Positions 9,307 to 17,452 of a DNA stretch of 64,000 nt are shown piece by piece. Made by a program: the position numbers and the translations under genes. This DNA comes from Balneatrix alpica DSM 16621. Lineage in GTDB: Bacteria; Pseudomonadota; Gammaproteobacteria; Pseudomonadales; Balneatricaceae. The notes beneath the pieces are model-generated. The model did no database searches, was not told where the DNA came from, and saw nothing but the letters and a program-made list of their open reading frames with translations. Position 1 is the first letter of the stretch. Each line of letters starts with the position of its first letter. The DNA is taken from NCBI RefSeq assembly GCF_000619885.1, contig NZ_JHUZ01000014.1, positions 62,001-126,000 on the forward strand. Direction: 5' to 3'.

Positions 9307-10224
9307 ATGCAGGCCATATGGGGGGCGCTGGGCCCAGTTTTTATGATGGTAATGCTGGGTTGGGGATTGCGGCGTTTAGCCTTTCCGGGGCCTGAGTTTT
9401 GGCCTCTAGTGGAGCGCTTTACTTACTATCTGCTGTTTCCAGCGTTGCTGGTGCATAAATTGGCCACCGCTGATTTTAGTGCAGTGGCGGTGGCTAAGGT
9501 GGGGTTGGGGGTGCTGTTGTTGCTGGGGTTGGGCACCTTGCTGCTGTACCTGTGGCAACGCTTTCGCCCGGAACCAGGGCCAGTATTTACCTCGGTGTAT
9601 CAGGGCGGTATTCGCTTTAATACCTATGTGGGGCTGGCGGCGGCAGAGCAGCTCTTTGGTGCTCAGGGCCTGGCGGTGGCGGCACTGATTATGGCGGTGA
9701 TGATTCCGACGGTGAATGTGCTCTGTGTGTTGGTATTTGCCCGTTACGGCAGTCAGCAGGCACCTGGTTGGCGGCAAACGCTGCAGCAGTTGCTGCGAAA
9801 CCCACTGATCCTGGCCTGTGTGCTGGGGATGTTGCTCAACGCCAGTGGCCTCGGCCTGCCCGGTTGGAGTGCAGATACATTGGCAATTCTAGGGCAGGCG
9901 GCACTGCCGCTGGGGCTGTTAGCTGTGGGGGTGGCGATTGATTTGCGTGCATTGCAGGGAGCCTCTGCGCCGCTGCTGGTTTCCAGTATTTGCAAGTTTA
10001 TCGCCATGCCATTACTGGCCTGGCTGCTGGCTTGGGGGTTGCAACTGGGAGAGCTAAGCAGTCAGCTGCTGGTGGTGTTTGCTGCCTTGCCGACCGCTTC
10101 CTCGGCTTATATTTTGGCGCGTCAGCTCGGTGGAGCCGCACCCTTGATGGCTAATATCATCACCCTGCAAACCCTGGCGGCGATGCTGGCGTTGCCATTA
10201 TGGCTGGCACTTTTGCTGCACTAA
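9307..10224 (+). CDS. AEC-family permease (auxin efflux carrier superfamily)
   Basis: A 305-residue integral membrane protein with about ten hydrophobic helices in two similar halves, the layout of AEC transporters. Family hallmarks include L-x-x-F-x-x-P-A-L-L near residue 50 and A-A-L-P-T-A-S-S-A-Y in the second half. Bacterial members include malate/malonate carriers, but the substrate cannot be assigned. The ATG is fixed by a GGAGG ribosome-binding site 7 nt upstream. It is divergent from the DctB-like kinase, which would fit transport and sensing of a related organic acid; that link is inferred from position only. Confidence 0.87.
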   Translation: MQAIWGALGPVFMMVMLGWGLRRLAFPGPEFWPLVERFTYYLLFPALLVHKLATADFSAVAVAKVGLGVLLLLGLGTLLLYLWQRFRPEPGPVFTSVYQGGIRFNTYVGLAAAEQLFGAQGLAVAALIMAVMIPTVNVLCVLVFARYGSQQAPGWRQTLQQLLRNPLILACVLGMLLNASGLGLPGWSADTLAILGQAALPLGLLAVGVAIDLRALQGASAPLLVSSICKFIAMPLLAWLLAWGLQLGELSSQLLVVFAALPTASSAYILARQLGGAAPLMANIITLQTLAAMLALPLWLALLLH

Positions 10225-10253
10225 TTCTCTACCTACGCATAGATATTGCATTG

Positions 10254-10300
10254 ACCGGCCTGCTCTAAGCGCGGCAATAACAGCGATAGCGCAGGCCGGT
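10254..10300. repeat. 10-bp inverted repeat between AEC and EVE genes
   Basis: ACCGGCCTGC at 10254-10263 and GCAGGCCGGT at 10291-10300 are perfectly complementary across a 27-nt loop. There is no T-run. It sits between two convergent genes, a usual position for REP-like elements or weak terminators. Confidence 0.55.
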
Positions 10301-10329
10301 ATTGCGCGATCAGGTTCAAGCTAGAGCCG

Positions 10330-10791
10330 TCAGGGTTTGAGGTGTTGCATAATCCATTGCCATTCAAACTCACTGACCGGCTGTACCGATAAGCGGCTGC
10401 GTTTTAGCAGTGCCATCTCGCTCAGAGCTGGACAGGTTTTTAGTTGTTGCAAGCTGACCACCTTAGGCCAGCGTTCAACCAGCTCGACCTCAACCTGGAA
10501 CCAGCGGGGATTATCCGGGCTGCTTTTCGGATCAAAGTAGGGGGATTCGGGTTGCCAGGCACTGGGATCCGGGTGAGCGGCACGGCAGACTCGCACCACT
10601 CCTGCAATACCGGGTACAGGGCAGCTGGAATGGTAGAAGAAAGCCAGGTCATCCAGTTGCAGTTGATCACGCAAATAATTACGCGCTTGATAGTTACGTA
10701 CACCTTCCCAGCCTGTGCGCTGTTGCGGGGATTGTTGCAGGTGGTCGATGCCAAAGGTGTCGGGTTCACTCTTGAGTAACCAGTAGGCCAT
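10330..10791 (-). CDS. EVE-domain protein (thymocyte nuclear protein 1 type)
   Basis: A 153-residue protein that is one EVE domain, a PUA-like fold thought to recognise modified bases in nucleic acid. The hallmark N-terminus W-L-L-K-S-E-P (4-10) and the G-V-R-N-Y-Q-A-R-N segment (30-38) are present, as is the conserved aromatic F-F-Y-H-S (about 51-55). Bacterial EVE proteins of this type are often found near ygfA/zapA in gammaproteobacteria, as here. The cellular target is not established. It is divergent from the small membrane protein gene. Confidence 0.88.
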   Translation of the reverse strand: MAYWLLKSEPDTFGIDHLQQSPQQRTGWEGVRNYQARNYLRDQLQLDDLAFFYHSSCPVPGIAGVVRVCRAAHPDPSAWQPESPYFDPKSSPDNPRWFQVEVELVERWPKVVSLQQLKTCPALSEMALLKRSRLSVQPVSEFEWQWIMQHLKP

Positions 10792-10891
10792 GACGCCTCC
10801 TTTTATTTTGTTACCGATCTTTTAATCAAGGAAGAATATGCTACTTTATGGTGCAATTTTTGTACGGCGCTCTGGGAGGAATAGCGTTGCC

Positions 10892-11023
10892 ATGAACAGT
10901 CGGCCCGACATGCTGACCCTGCTGTTTGTCATTTTTCTGGCGGGAATCTTTATCACCAGTTATAGCCAGAGTGACCTACAACTGACTTTTTTGATCCAGC
11001 AGTTGTTTGGTACAGCGAGTTAA
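10892..11023 (+). CDS. Small single-span membrane protein, 43 residues
   Basis: I do not recognise this protein. A longer in-frame start exists at 10838, but the ATG at 10892 has a GGGAGGA ribosome-binding site 11 nt upstream and gives a compact 43-residue product: a short polar N-terminus (M-N-S-R-P-D), one hydrophobic helix (about 7-22), then a polar and weakly hydrophobic tail. A clear intrinsic terminator follows 18 bp after the stop, which supports a real transcription unit. It lies between the EVE gene and ygfA. Confidence 0.55.
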   Translation: MNSRPDMLTLLFVIFLAGIFITSYSQSDLQLTFLIQQLFGTAS

Positions 11024-11040
11024 TCTCCCCAGCTTTCTCA

Positions 11041-11066
11041 AACCCCGTCAGTGTACGGGGTTTTTG
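11041..11066 (+). terminator. Intrinsic terminator after the small membrane protein
   Basis: AACCCCGT at 11041-11048 pairs with ACGGGGTT at 11055-11062 over a 6-nt loop. The plus-strand transcript continues into a T-rich tract. Confidence 0.85.
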
Positions 11067-11693
11067 TTATTCTTTGCTGCCGTCTGTGGGCATGGCCTGA
11101 TAAAGGCGGCTATCAGTGAGAATGGCGCTTAGCGGAATATCCCAGCTGGCCAAAGGTAAGTGTTCCACCTTTTGGCACTCATGGGCTAAACCGAGCAGGC
11201 GGGGTTTGCCCCAGTTAGGCTGGCGATTTAAAAATGCGAAGGTGCGGTCATAGTAACCGCCTCCCATACCCAGACGCCCTCCCTGTGGATCAAATGCCAC
11301 CAGAGGCATGCACACCAAGTCCAGCGTCCAGGGGAGTCGGCGCCGATGTGGCTGTAACGGCGGCTCCGGAATACGGTATTGATTAAGCCGCAGACGGGTA
11401 TCCTGTTGGTAAGGTAAAAACCACAGGCGGTTATGACTCAGTGGGTGCAAGACCGGCAGATAGACCTGTTTACCCTGTTGCCAGGCCAGCTCAATCAAGG
11501 GGCGGGTATCAATTTCACCATCATTACTTAAATACAGTGCCAGGTGACGACTGCGTTTAAACCAGGGATGCTGGCTAAAATGACGAACCAGAGCCTGGGC
11601 AGCATGACGCTGTTGAGCAGGGCTGAGTGCCCGTCGACGTCGACGCATTTCACGCCGCAGTTGCTGGCGTATATCGTTACTGGAAGAGGACAT
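11067..11693 (-). CDS. ygfA: 5-formyltetrahydrofolate cyclo-ligase
   Basis: A 208-residue enzyme of the 5-FTHF cyclo-ligase (MTHFS) family, which uses ATP to turn 5-formyl-THF into 5,10-methenyl-THF. The signature G-G-R-L-G-M-G-G-G-Y-Y-D-R-T lies at about 138-151 and the basic N-terminal R-R-E-M-R-R-R-R-R motif binds ATP phosphate in relatives. The order zapA - 6S RNA - ygfA is that of E. coli and many gammaproteobacteria, where 6S RNA and ygfA are made from one primary transcript. Confidence 0.93.
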   Translation of the reverse strand: MSSSSNDIRQQLRREMRRRRRALSPAQQRHAAQALVRHFSQHPWFKRSRHLALYLSNDGEIDTRPLIELAWQQGKQVYLPVLHPLSHNRLWFLPYQQDTRLRLNQYRIPEPPLQPHRRRLPWTLDLVCMPLVAFDPQGGRLGMGGGYYDRTFAFLNRQPNWGKPRLLGLAHECQKVEHLPLASWDIPLSAILTDSRLYQAMPTDGSKE

Positions 11694-11701
11694 GAAAGAA
11701 G

Positions 11702-11888
11702 AGAACTCCCCGATGATGCCGTTATCCGCTTAGACCCTGAACCATAAGGTTCAGAGCGGGAGCGCCTGAAGTTCTGGAAGGCTTTCCGTCAAGCGGACAT
11801 GCACAGAAGAACTCACGAGACACCCCCTGGCAAAGGTGATTATCGGCTCAAGGGATTTAGCAGATGTATCGAACACCCCAGGGAGCTT
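11702..11888 (-). ncRNA. ssrS: 6S RNA
   Basis: A roughly 187-nt minus-strand RNA lies between zapA and ygfA, the conserved position of ssrS. 6S RNA binds the sigma-70 RNA polymerase holoenzyme by mimicking an open promoter. The 5' part has the recognisable C-C-T-G-G-G-G-T-G-T-T-C-G and C-C-C-T-T-G-A-G-C-C-G-A-T-A-A blocks of gammaproteobacterial 6S. The ends pair: AGCTCCC at 11887-11881 with GGGAGTT at 11710-11704 on the minus strand, giving a 7-bp closing stem and a length close to the E. coli 184 nt. A near-perfect sigma-70 promoter is directly upstream. The exact ends are estimates. Confidence 0.93.
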
Positions 11889-11894
11889 GAGCCG

Positions 11895-11922
11895 ATTATA
11901 CACCTCTGAAGGCAGATGTCAG
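11895..11922 (-). promoter_or_regulatory. Sigma-70 promoter of 6S RNA
   Basis: On the minus strand, -35 CTGACA (11922-11917) and -10 TATAAT (11900-11895) are separated by 16 bp. The expected start, about 11888, coincides with the 6S closing stem. Confidence 0.82.
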
Positions 11923-11955
11923 GACTTGACATTAGCCCGATCTAAACCGCATGAC

Positions 11956-12252
11956 TTAGTCTTCGTCGTGGTTTAGCACCTGCTCCAGTTTGGAGGTTAG
12001 CTCCCGTGCCTGGCGATCCACCTGTTCAGAATCGCGTTGCAATTGCAGTAATTCGTGGGCGAGATTGAGCGCGGTCATCACGGCGATACGCTCCAGCCCG
12101 TAAACTTTGCCACTGTGTTTGACCTGACGCATGCGTTGGTCGAGTAAACGGGCGGAGGCGATCAGCTCATCGCGTTGCTCTTCGGGGCAGTTGATCAAAA
12201 ACTCTTTGTCCAGAATCTGGACATTAACGGTAGTAGTCAAAGGGCGACTCAT
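11956..12252 (-). CDS. zapA: Cell division protein ZapA
   Basis: A 98-residue ZapA, which binds and bundles FtsZ at midcell. The N-terminal globular part has the family pattern V-x-I-L-D-K-E-F (12-19) and C-P-x-E-x-R-x-x-L (21-30), and the C-terminal half is a coiled coil (about 55-98) used for dimerisation. Its ATG overlaps the stop of the upstream zapB-like gene by 4 bp (ATGA), so the two are probably translationally coupled. It sits immediately upstream of the 6S RNA. Confidence 0.93.
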   Translation of the reverse strand: MSRPLTTTVNVQILDKEFLINCPEEQRDELIASARLLDQRMRQVKHSGKVYGLERIAVMTALNLAHELLQLQRDSEQVDRQARELTSKLEQVLNHDED

Positions 12253-12458
12253 AGATTGGGCTCCAGACCCTCAAGGCGTTGCAGCAATTGCTGCAGGCGT
12301 TGACGGGCGAGTTGGTCTTGCTCTTGCCAGTATAGCTGTTGTTGTTGCCAAGCTTGAGCCTGACGCCGTAACTGCTGGTTTTCCTCCTGTAAAGCGCGGT
12401 AGCGTTGCATGAGGTTGTCGAGGCGCTCGGCCAAGGTATCCAGTTCGCGGTGATGCAT
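12249..12458 (-). CDS. TIGR02449-family small coiled-coil protein (ZapB-like)
   Basis: A 69-residue protein that is almost entirely one coiled coil, rich in Q, L, E and R, as in the TIGR02449 family found directly upstream of zapA in gammaproteobacteria and compared with the division factor ZapB. A GTG three codons upstream is also in frame; I took the ATG at 12458. The last codons overlap zapA by 4 bp. A role in Z-ring assembly is likely from context, not shown by the sequence. Confidence 0.82.
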   Translation of the reverse strand: MHHRELDTLAERLDNLMQRYRALQEENQQLRRQAQAWQQQQLYWQEQDQLARQRLQQLLQRLEGLEPNL

Positions 12459-12535
12459 GGTAAGCACTAACTAAGTGGCTGCGGTTTCCTGCCCAAGGGG
12501 GCGGGTAGTATGATAATGGAGCCCTATGCAATTTG

Positions 12536-12548
12536 CATGAGTCTCAAC
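12536..12548. promoter_or_regulatory. 13-bp palindrome in the ygfB leader
   Basis: ATGCAA-T-TTGCAT is perfectly symmetric and lies 13 bp before the ygfB start codon. A GATAAT hexamer sits about 19 bp upstream (around 12512-12517) and could be a -10 box, which would place the palindrome in the untranslated leader. Confidence 0.4.
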
Positions 12549-12561
12549 TCAGGTTCTGCTA

Positions 12562-13140
12562 ATGTCTTCACCTACACATCAATTGCCCAATTTCGACGCC
12601 TTGAGCGATCTATTTATCAAGCTCGGCGCCCTGGGCTCCCCCTCCGAACTCCACGGCATGCTCTGTGGATACCTCACTGCTGGCACCCGTTGGCCGCTGG
12701 ACGAGTGGCTGCAACAGGCCGCCCGTATGCTCGATATCGAGCCCCAGCAGGGTCATGACAGCAAAACTCTATTGTCGCAGCTGTATGAGGCGACCCTGGC
12801 GCAGCTACAGGATGGCATGTTTGATTTTAGTTTAGTGTTGCCCGATGAAAGCTATAGCCTAGATGAACGTGCGCAATCCTTAGGGGGGTGGTGCTATGGC
12901 TATCTCAATGGCTTTGGCCTGGGGGGTGGCAGCTTAACGGATAAAACCTCGGCGGATGTCAAAGAGTCGTTGGAGGATTTCAGCCGTTTCTCTCAGCTCA
13001 GTGAAGTTCAGTTGGATGAGCAGGACGCTGACGAGGCCGACTTTACCGAGGTCTATGAGTATGTACGGGTTGCCACGGTGATGATTTTTATGGAGTTTAA
13101 TGCCGTTCAGGCTGAGCAAACACCGCCCACCATTCACTAA
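12562..13140 (+). CDS. ygfB: UPF0149/YgfB-family protein
   Basis: A 192-residue member of the UPF0149/YgfB family. Family marks include the H-G-M-L-C-G-Y-L segment (about 32-39) and W-C-Y-G-Y-L-N-G-F (about 109-117), and the acidic C-terminus. YgfB is a conserved gammaproteobacterial regulator-like protein with unclear biochemistry, usually found just upstream of pepP as here. It is divergent from the zapB-zapA unit and followed by pepP with under 20 bp between stop and start, so these genes very likely form an operon with ubiH and ubiI. Confidence 0.9.
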   Translation: MSSPTHQLPNFDALSDLFIKLGALGSPSELHGMLCGYLTAGTRWPLDEWLQQAARMLDIEPQQGHDSKTLLSQLYEATLAQLQDGMFDFSLVLPDESYSLDERAQSLGGWCYGYLNGFGLGGGSLTDKTSADVKESLEDFSRFSQLSEVQLDEQDADEADFTEVYEYVRVATVMIFMEFNAVQAEQTPPTIH

Positions 13141-13158
13141 TTGAGTACAGGCGAGTCT

Positions 13159-14481
13159 ATGCAAACACTGGCTTTTAGCGAATATGGCGAACGTCGCGCA
13201 CGTCTGCTGGCGGCCTTGGGAGAGGATGGGGTCGCCCTGATTCCGGCGGCTGAGCCGAGCCTGCGTAACCGTGATGTGGATTTTTATTTTCGTCAGGATA
13301 GCGATTTTTATTATCTGACCGGCTTTGCCGAGCCCTATGCCTGGCTGGTGCTGCTACCGGGACGGCAGGAAGGCCAGGTGGTGATGTTCTGCCAGCCACG
13401 GGATAAAGAGCGAGAAATCTGGGACGGCTATCGTGCCGGCCCTGAAGGCTGCATGGAGCGCTTCGGTGCAGACCAAGCTTTTAACCTGGACCAGTTGGAT
13501 AGCCAGCTGCCGCAGTTGCTTGCTAATCGTCAGCGCCTGTATGTGGACTTGGGGCAGCAGCCTGAGCGGGATAAACGGGTGCTGAGCTGGTTACAGCAAA
13601 CGGCGGCCTTGGCCCGACAGGGGATGACGGCTCCGCAGCAGATCCAGTCACTCGCCTCCATCCTGCATGAGATGCGCCTGTTTAAGAGCGCGGCGGAGAT
13701 CGAGATGATGCGTGCTGCCGGCCAGTTGTCGGCGCTGGGCCATCGCGCCGCGATGCAGCAATGTCGTCCAGGGATGTGGGAATATCAGCTCGAAGCAGCA
13801 ATCAACCATGTCTTTATGCAGCATGGCAGTCGTTGGCCTGCCTATAACGCCATTGTCGGTGGGGGGGCGAATGCCTGTGTGCTGCACTACAACGACAACA
13901 ACCGCCCTCTGCAGGAGGGGGATTTGGTGCTGATCGATGCCGGTTGTGAGCTGGATTACTATGCCGGTGACATTACCCGTACCTTCCCAGTTAATGGCCG
14001 TTTCAGTGCTGAGCAGCGGGCACTCTATGAGGTGGTGCTGCATGCCCAGCGGGCCTGTATTGAATTGGTTCGCCCCGGCACGCCCTGGGATCAGGTGCAT
14101 GAAGCCTCCACCCGCTTACTGACCGAAGGCCTGTTGGCCCTGGGGCTGCTGCAAGGTGAGCTGAATGAGCTGGTCGAGACCGGCGCCTATAAGCGTTTTT
14201 ACATGCACCGCATCGGTCATTGGTTGGGCATGGATGTACACGATGTGGGTAGTTATCGTCAGGCTAATGGTGCTTGGCGTGAGCTGGCAGCGGGGATGGT
14301 GATGACGGTCGAGCCGGGGCTGTATATTGCGCCGGACGATGAAAGTGTGGCGCCGCGCTGGCGTGGTCTGGGGATTCGTATTGAAGATGATGTGCTGGTC
14401 ACGGCTGAGGGGCCAGAAGTGCTCACCGCCGCAGTACCCACCGCTATTGATGAGATTGAAGCCCTGATGCAGGGAGGCTGA
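13159..14481 (+). CDS. pepP: Xaa-Pro aminopeptidase P
   Basis: A 440-residue M24-family metallopeptidase that removes N-terminal residues preceding proline. The N-terminal creatinase-like domain (1-170) carries F-Y-Y-L-T-G-F. The pita-bread catalytic domain shows the dinuclear metal ligands in order: D-A-G-C-E-L-D, G-D-I-T-R-T-F, the histidine in H-R-I-G-H-W-L-G, T-V-E-P-G-L-Y and the glutamate in G-I-R-I-E-D-D. A TTG at 13141 could extend it by six residues; the ATG at 13159 is preferred. It lies directly upstream of ubiH with one base between them, as in E. coli. Confidence 0.95.
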   Translation: MQTLAFSEYGERRARLLAALGEDGVALIPAAEPSLRNRDVDFYFRQDSDFYYLTGFAEPYAWLVLLPGRQEGQVVMFCQPRDKEREIWDGYRAGPEGCMERFGADQAFNLDQLDSQLPQLLANRQRLYVDLGQQPERDKRVLSWLQQTAALARQGMTAPQQIQSLASILHEMRLFKSAAEIEMMRAAGQLSALGHRAAMQQCRPGMWEYQLEAAINHVFMQHGSRWPAYNAIVGGGANACVLHYNDNNRPLQEGDLVLIDAGCELDYYAGDITRTFPVNGRFSAEQRALYEVVLHAQRACIELVRPGTPWDQVHEASTRLLTEGLLALGLLQGELNELVETGAYKRFYMHRIGHWLGMDVHDVGSYRQANGAWRELAAGMVMTVEPGLYIAPDDESVAPRWRGLGIRIEDDVLVTAEGPEVLTAAVPTAIDEIEALMQGG

Positions 14482-14482
14482 G

Positions 14483-15724
14483 ATGGACTATGACCTGGTA
14501 ATCGTCGGTGGTGGCCTGGTAGGGGCCAGTTTAGCCGTTGCTTTGCTACCGGCGAGCCAGCGTTTTGGTTGGCGGATGGCGGTGGTGGAGCCCTTTCCAC
14601 TACCGGCCCAGGCTGCCCCTGACTTTCAGCCCAGCTTTGATGCCCGGGGCACCGCTTTCTCCTATGGTACCCGTTTGCTCTATGAGGAGATGGGGGTGTG
14701 GCAGGCGCTGTCCAGTCAAGCGGAGCCGATTCGGCATATTCATGTGTCTGATCAAGGCCGCTACGGTGCGACTCGCCTGCATGCGGATGAAGAGGGGGTG
14801 CCGGCGCTGGGCTACGTGGTGGAGAATCACTGGGTCGGCCAAGTGTTACTGACTCACCTGCAGCAGCATGGCGGTGAGCAACTGCATTGGTATTGTCCCG
14901 CCCAGGTTGAACACCTGCAGGCATTGGCTGGCGGCATGCAGGTACAGCTGCAGGATGGTCAGCAGCTGCGTGCCCGTTTAGTGATTTTGGCAGATGGCGG
15001 GCGCTCGCAATTAAGTGAACGTCTGGGTTTGGAATATCAGGAAAGTCCCTATCATCAGCATGCCCTGGTGACCACGCTGGCCAGCCGCCAGCCTCATCAG
15101 GGTTGGGCATTTGAACGCTTTACTGGCGAAGGTCCCCTGGCATTGCTGCCATTACCGGCCTATCAGGGCCAGTCCCGTTCGGCCTTGGTTTGGACCACAC
15201 CGGAAGAGCTGATTGATGAGCGCATGGGTTGGGATGATCAGTACTTCTGTCAGCAAGTCCAACAGGTGTTTGGTCAGCGTCTGGGACGCTTTACCCAGGC
15301 CGGTGAGCGCTATCACTATCCGTTGAAACTGCGCTTGGCGAAGGAGCAGGTGCGTCCTCATCTGGTGGTGTTGGGCAATGCGGCCCATGCGCTGCATCCC
15401 ATCGCCGGACAAGGCTATAACCTGGCGTTAAGAGGGGTGATGGCCCTGGCTGAACAATTGATCCACAGTCATCTGCAGGGTCAGGAATTGGGACAGCTCA
15501 GTAGCTTGCAGGCCTATTTGGCCAGCCGTCAGCAGGATCAATGGCAGACCATTGCCTTCAGTGACAAGGTGATGAAGTTGTTTTCCAATACTCACCCGGC
15601 GTTGGGATTGGCACGGGATTTAGGCCTGGTTGGTCTTAATCTGTGTAGCCCGGCCCGTCATCAATTAGCCAGGGCGGCGATGGGCTTGCAGAGTCCATTG
15701 GTGAACCTGGGGCTGCCACAATGA
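14483..15724 (+). CDS. ubiH: 2-octaprenyl-6-methoxyphenol hydroxylase UbiH
   Basis: A 413-residue FAD monooxygenase for one ring hydroxylation in ubiquinone synthesis. It has the N-terminal dinucleotide motif V-I-V-G-G-G-L-V-G-A-S (6-16), a middle D-G motif (L-A-D-G-G-R-S) and the C-terminal FAD-ribityl motif G-N-A-A-H-A-L-H-P-I-A-G-Q-G-Y-N near 300. It follows pepP by one base with a GGAGG ribosome-binding site in the pepP end, and is followed by a second paralogous monooxygenase. In this pair the first gene is UbiH in most gammaproteobacteria. Confidence 0.92.
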   Translation: MDYDLVIVGGGLVGASLAVALLPASQRFGWRMAVVEPFPLPAQAAPDFQPSFDARGTAFSYGTRLLYEEMGVWQALSSQAEPIRHIHVSDQGRYGATRLHADEEGVPALGYVVENHWVGQVLLTHLQQHGGEQLHWYCPAQVEHLQALAGGMQVQLQDGQQLRARLVILADGGRSQLSERLGLEYQESPYHQHALVTTLASRQPHQGWAFERFTGEGPLALLPLPAYQGQSRSALVWTTPEELIDERMGWDDQYFCQQVQQVFGQRLGRFTQAGERYHYPLKLRLAKEQVRPHLVVLGNAAHALHPIAGQGYNLALRGVMALAEQLIHSHLQGQELGQLSSLQAYLASRQQDQWQTIAFSDKVMKLFSNTHPALGLARDLGLVGLNLCSPARHQLARAAMGLQSPLVNLGLPQ

Positions 15725-15734
15725 GGCTCAGTCG

Positions 15735-16943
15735 ATGAAAAATGAGAAGGTGGCGGAGTTTGACCTGATTGTGGTGGGGGCCGGTATGGTCGGCGCCGCA
15801 GCCGCCTTGGGTGCTGCCCGTCAGGGGTGGCAGGTCGCCTTAGTCGATCCTCAGCCTCTGGTGTTGCAGGAGCCTGTACTGACGGAACAGGTCGATGACT
15901 ATGATCTGCGAGTCAGCGCCCTCACCGAGTCGAGTCGGCAGTTGTTGGAGCACTTGGGGGTATGGGGGGCAATGCAGGGCTGGCGGGTTTGCCCTTATCG
16001 CCATATGCGGGTATGGGACGGTGAAGGCACCGGTGCGATTGAATTCAATGCCAGTGAGTTGCAGCGCCCTAACCTGGGACACATTGTTGAGAATAGAGTG
16101 ACCCAGCAGGCACTATGGCAGGCCATTTTGCAGGCTGGAATCGCACATTTTGCCGGTAAGGTGACGGCCTTGACGGGAGTGCAGGCGGGCCAGCGTCAGT
16201 TGCAACTGGACACGGGTGTCAGTCTGCAGGCACGACTCATCGTTGGCGCCGATGGTGCTTTGTCCAGTGTGCGGCGCTTGGTGGGGATTCCCTTACTGGA
16301 GCGTGATTATGGTCACCATGCACTGGTGGCCAGCATTGCGCTGCAGCAGAGCCATGACTATGCCGCCTGGCAGCGCTTTATGCCGACCGGGCCCTTGGCT
16401 ATTCTGCCCTTTGCTCATCCCCAGCACGCCTCCATCGTTTGGTCGACATTACCCGAGCAGGCGGATGCCTTGCTGGCGCTGTCTGCTGGGGCGTTTGCTA
16501 CGGAGCTGACCCAGGCGTTAGAAGGACGTTTGGGCCAGGTGCAGGCGGTTAGTCAGCGCATGGCGGTGCCACTACGGATGCGTCATGCCCAGTATTACTG
16601 GCGCGATGGCGTGGTGCTGTTAGGGGATGCCGCACACACGATTCATCCTTTGGCGGGGCAGGGGGTAAACCTTGGTTTTAAAGATGTGATGGCACTGTTG
16701 GAATGCCTGGCGTACGCCTGGCAGCGCCAACTTAATCCTGGTATGGCGAGGATCCTGGCGCGTTACCAGCGCCAGCGCAAACTGGATAACTGGTTGGTGC
16801 AGGGGGCAATGGGTGCTTTTAAGCAGGTCTTTGCCAGTCGCCACCCCCTGTTGACCCTGGGGCGCAACCTTGGCCTTTCCACAGTGAATGATCTACCTTT
16901 GCTAAAACAGCAGCTCGCGGCCCAGGCGATGGGCCTGCATTAA
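15735..16943 (+). CDS. ubiI: 2-octaprenylphenol hydroxylase UbiI (VisC)
   Basis: A 402-residue paralogue of the upstream monooxygenase. It carries V-V-G-A-G-M-V-G-A-A (14-23), G-A-D-G-A-L-S-S-V-R near 175 and L-L-G-D-A-A-H-T-I-H-P-L-A-G-Q-G-V-N near 295. UbiI hydroxylates C5 of the ubiquinone ring precursor. It starts 10 bp after ubiH, forming pepP-ubiH-ubiI as in E. coli, and is followed by gcvH after 26 bp. UbiF/Coq7-type alternatives exist in the family, but position favours UbiI. Confidence 0.9.
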   Translation: MKNEKVAEFDLIVVGAGMVGAAAALGAARQGWQVALVDPQPLVLQEPVLTEQVDDYDLRVSALTESSRQLLEHLGVWGAMQGWRVCPYRHMRVWDGEGTGAIEFNASELQRPNLGHIVENRVTQQALWQAILQAGIAHFAGKVTALTGVQAGQRQLQLDTGVSLQARLIVGADGALSSVRRLVGIPLLERDYGHHALVASIALQQSHDYAAWQRFMPTGPLAILPFAHPQHASIVWSTLPEQADALLALSAGAFATELTQALEGRLGQVQAVSQRMAVPLRMRHAQYYWRDGVVLLGDAAHTIHPLAGQGVNLGFKDVMALLECLAYAWQRQLNPGMARILARYQRQRKLDNWLVQGAMGAFKQVFASRHPLLTLGRNLGLSTVNDLPLLKQQLAAQAMGLH

Positions 16944-16969
16944 GTGAATACATTGAGGAGACGTTGTAA

Positions 16970-17365
16970 ATGAGCCAGATTCCCAGTGAGCTCAAGTATG
17001 TCAGTACCCACGAGTGGATACGTCTTGAAGATGATGGCAGTGTGACCATCGGTATTACTGATCATGCCCAACAGTTACTGGGGGATGTGGTCTATGTCGA
17101 GTTGCCGGAAGTGGAAACCACCTTTAACGCCGGTGATGATGCGGGTGTGGTGGAGTCGGTCAAGGCCGCCTCTGATCTTTATGCGCCCCTGTCTGGTGAG
17201 GTGTTGGAAGTGAATGAAGCTCTGGCCGATACGCCGGAGATGGTTAACCAGGATCCTTACGGACAGGGCTGGTTTTTCCGCATGCGTCCCTCTGACCCCG
17301 ATGAGTTGTTAGAGCTGCTCGATGCCGATGCCTATGCGGAGCTGTGTGAGGAGGAAAGCGCATAA
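16970..17365 (+). CDS. gcvH: Glycine cleavage system H protein
   Basis: A 131-residue H protein that shuttles the methylamine group on a lipoyl arm between the P, T and L proteins of glycine cleavage. The lipoylation site is Lys65 in E-S-V-K-A-A-S-D, and the N-terminal T-H-E-W and G-I-T-D-H-A-Q-x-x-L-G-D blocks are intact. The other gcv genes are not in this window, so H is separate from T and P. An AGGAGA ribosome-binding site precedes the ATG and a strong terminator follows. Confidence 0.95.
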   Translation: MSQIPSELKYVSTHEWIRLEDDGSVTIGITDHAQQLLGDVVYVELPEVETTFNAGDDAGVVESVKAASDLYAPLSGEVLEVNEALADTPEMVNQDPYGQGWFFRMRPSDPDELLELLDADAYAELCEEESA

Positions 17366-17394
17366 GCGCTTGGCTATCCGTATAGCCTGTGAAT

Positions 17395-17423
17395 AAAAAT
17401 GGCGGCCCTGAGCCGCCATTTTT
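17395..17423. terminator. Bidirectional intrinsic terminator after gcvH
   Basis: AAAAATGGCGGC pairs with GCCGCCATTTTT over a 5-nt loop. Both strands have a T-run after the stem, fitting convergent gcvH and the HDOD gene. Confidence 0.9.
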
Positions 17424-17452
17424 ATGTATCCACAATTGCAGAATCGTTTAGC

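Noticed and set aside
14259-15110. Minus-strand open frame of 283 codons across pepP and ubiH
   Set aside because: Proline- and histidine-rich composition typical of an antisense frame in GC-rich DNA; both sense genes are full length and clearly recognisable.
16944-16969. Glycine riboswitch upstream of gcvH
   Set aside because: Only 26 bp separate ubiI from gcvH, far too short for the aptamer.
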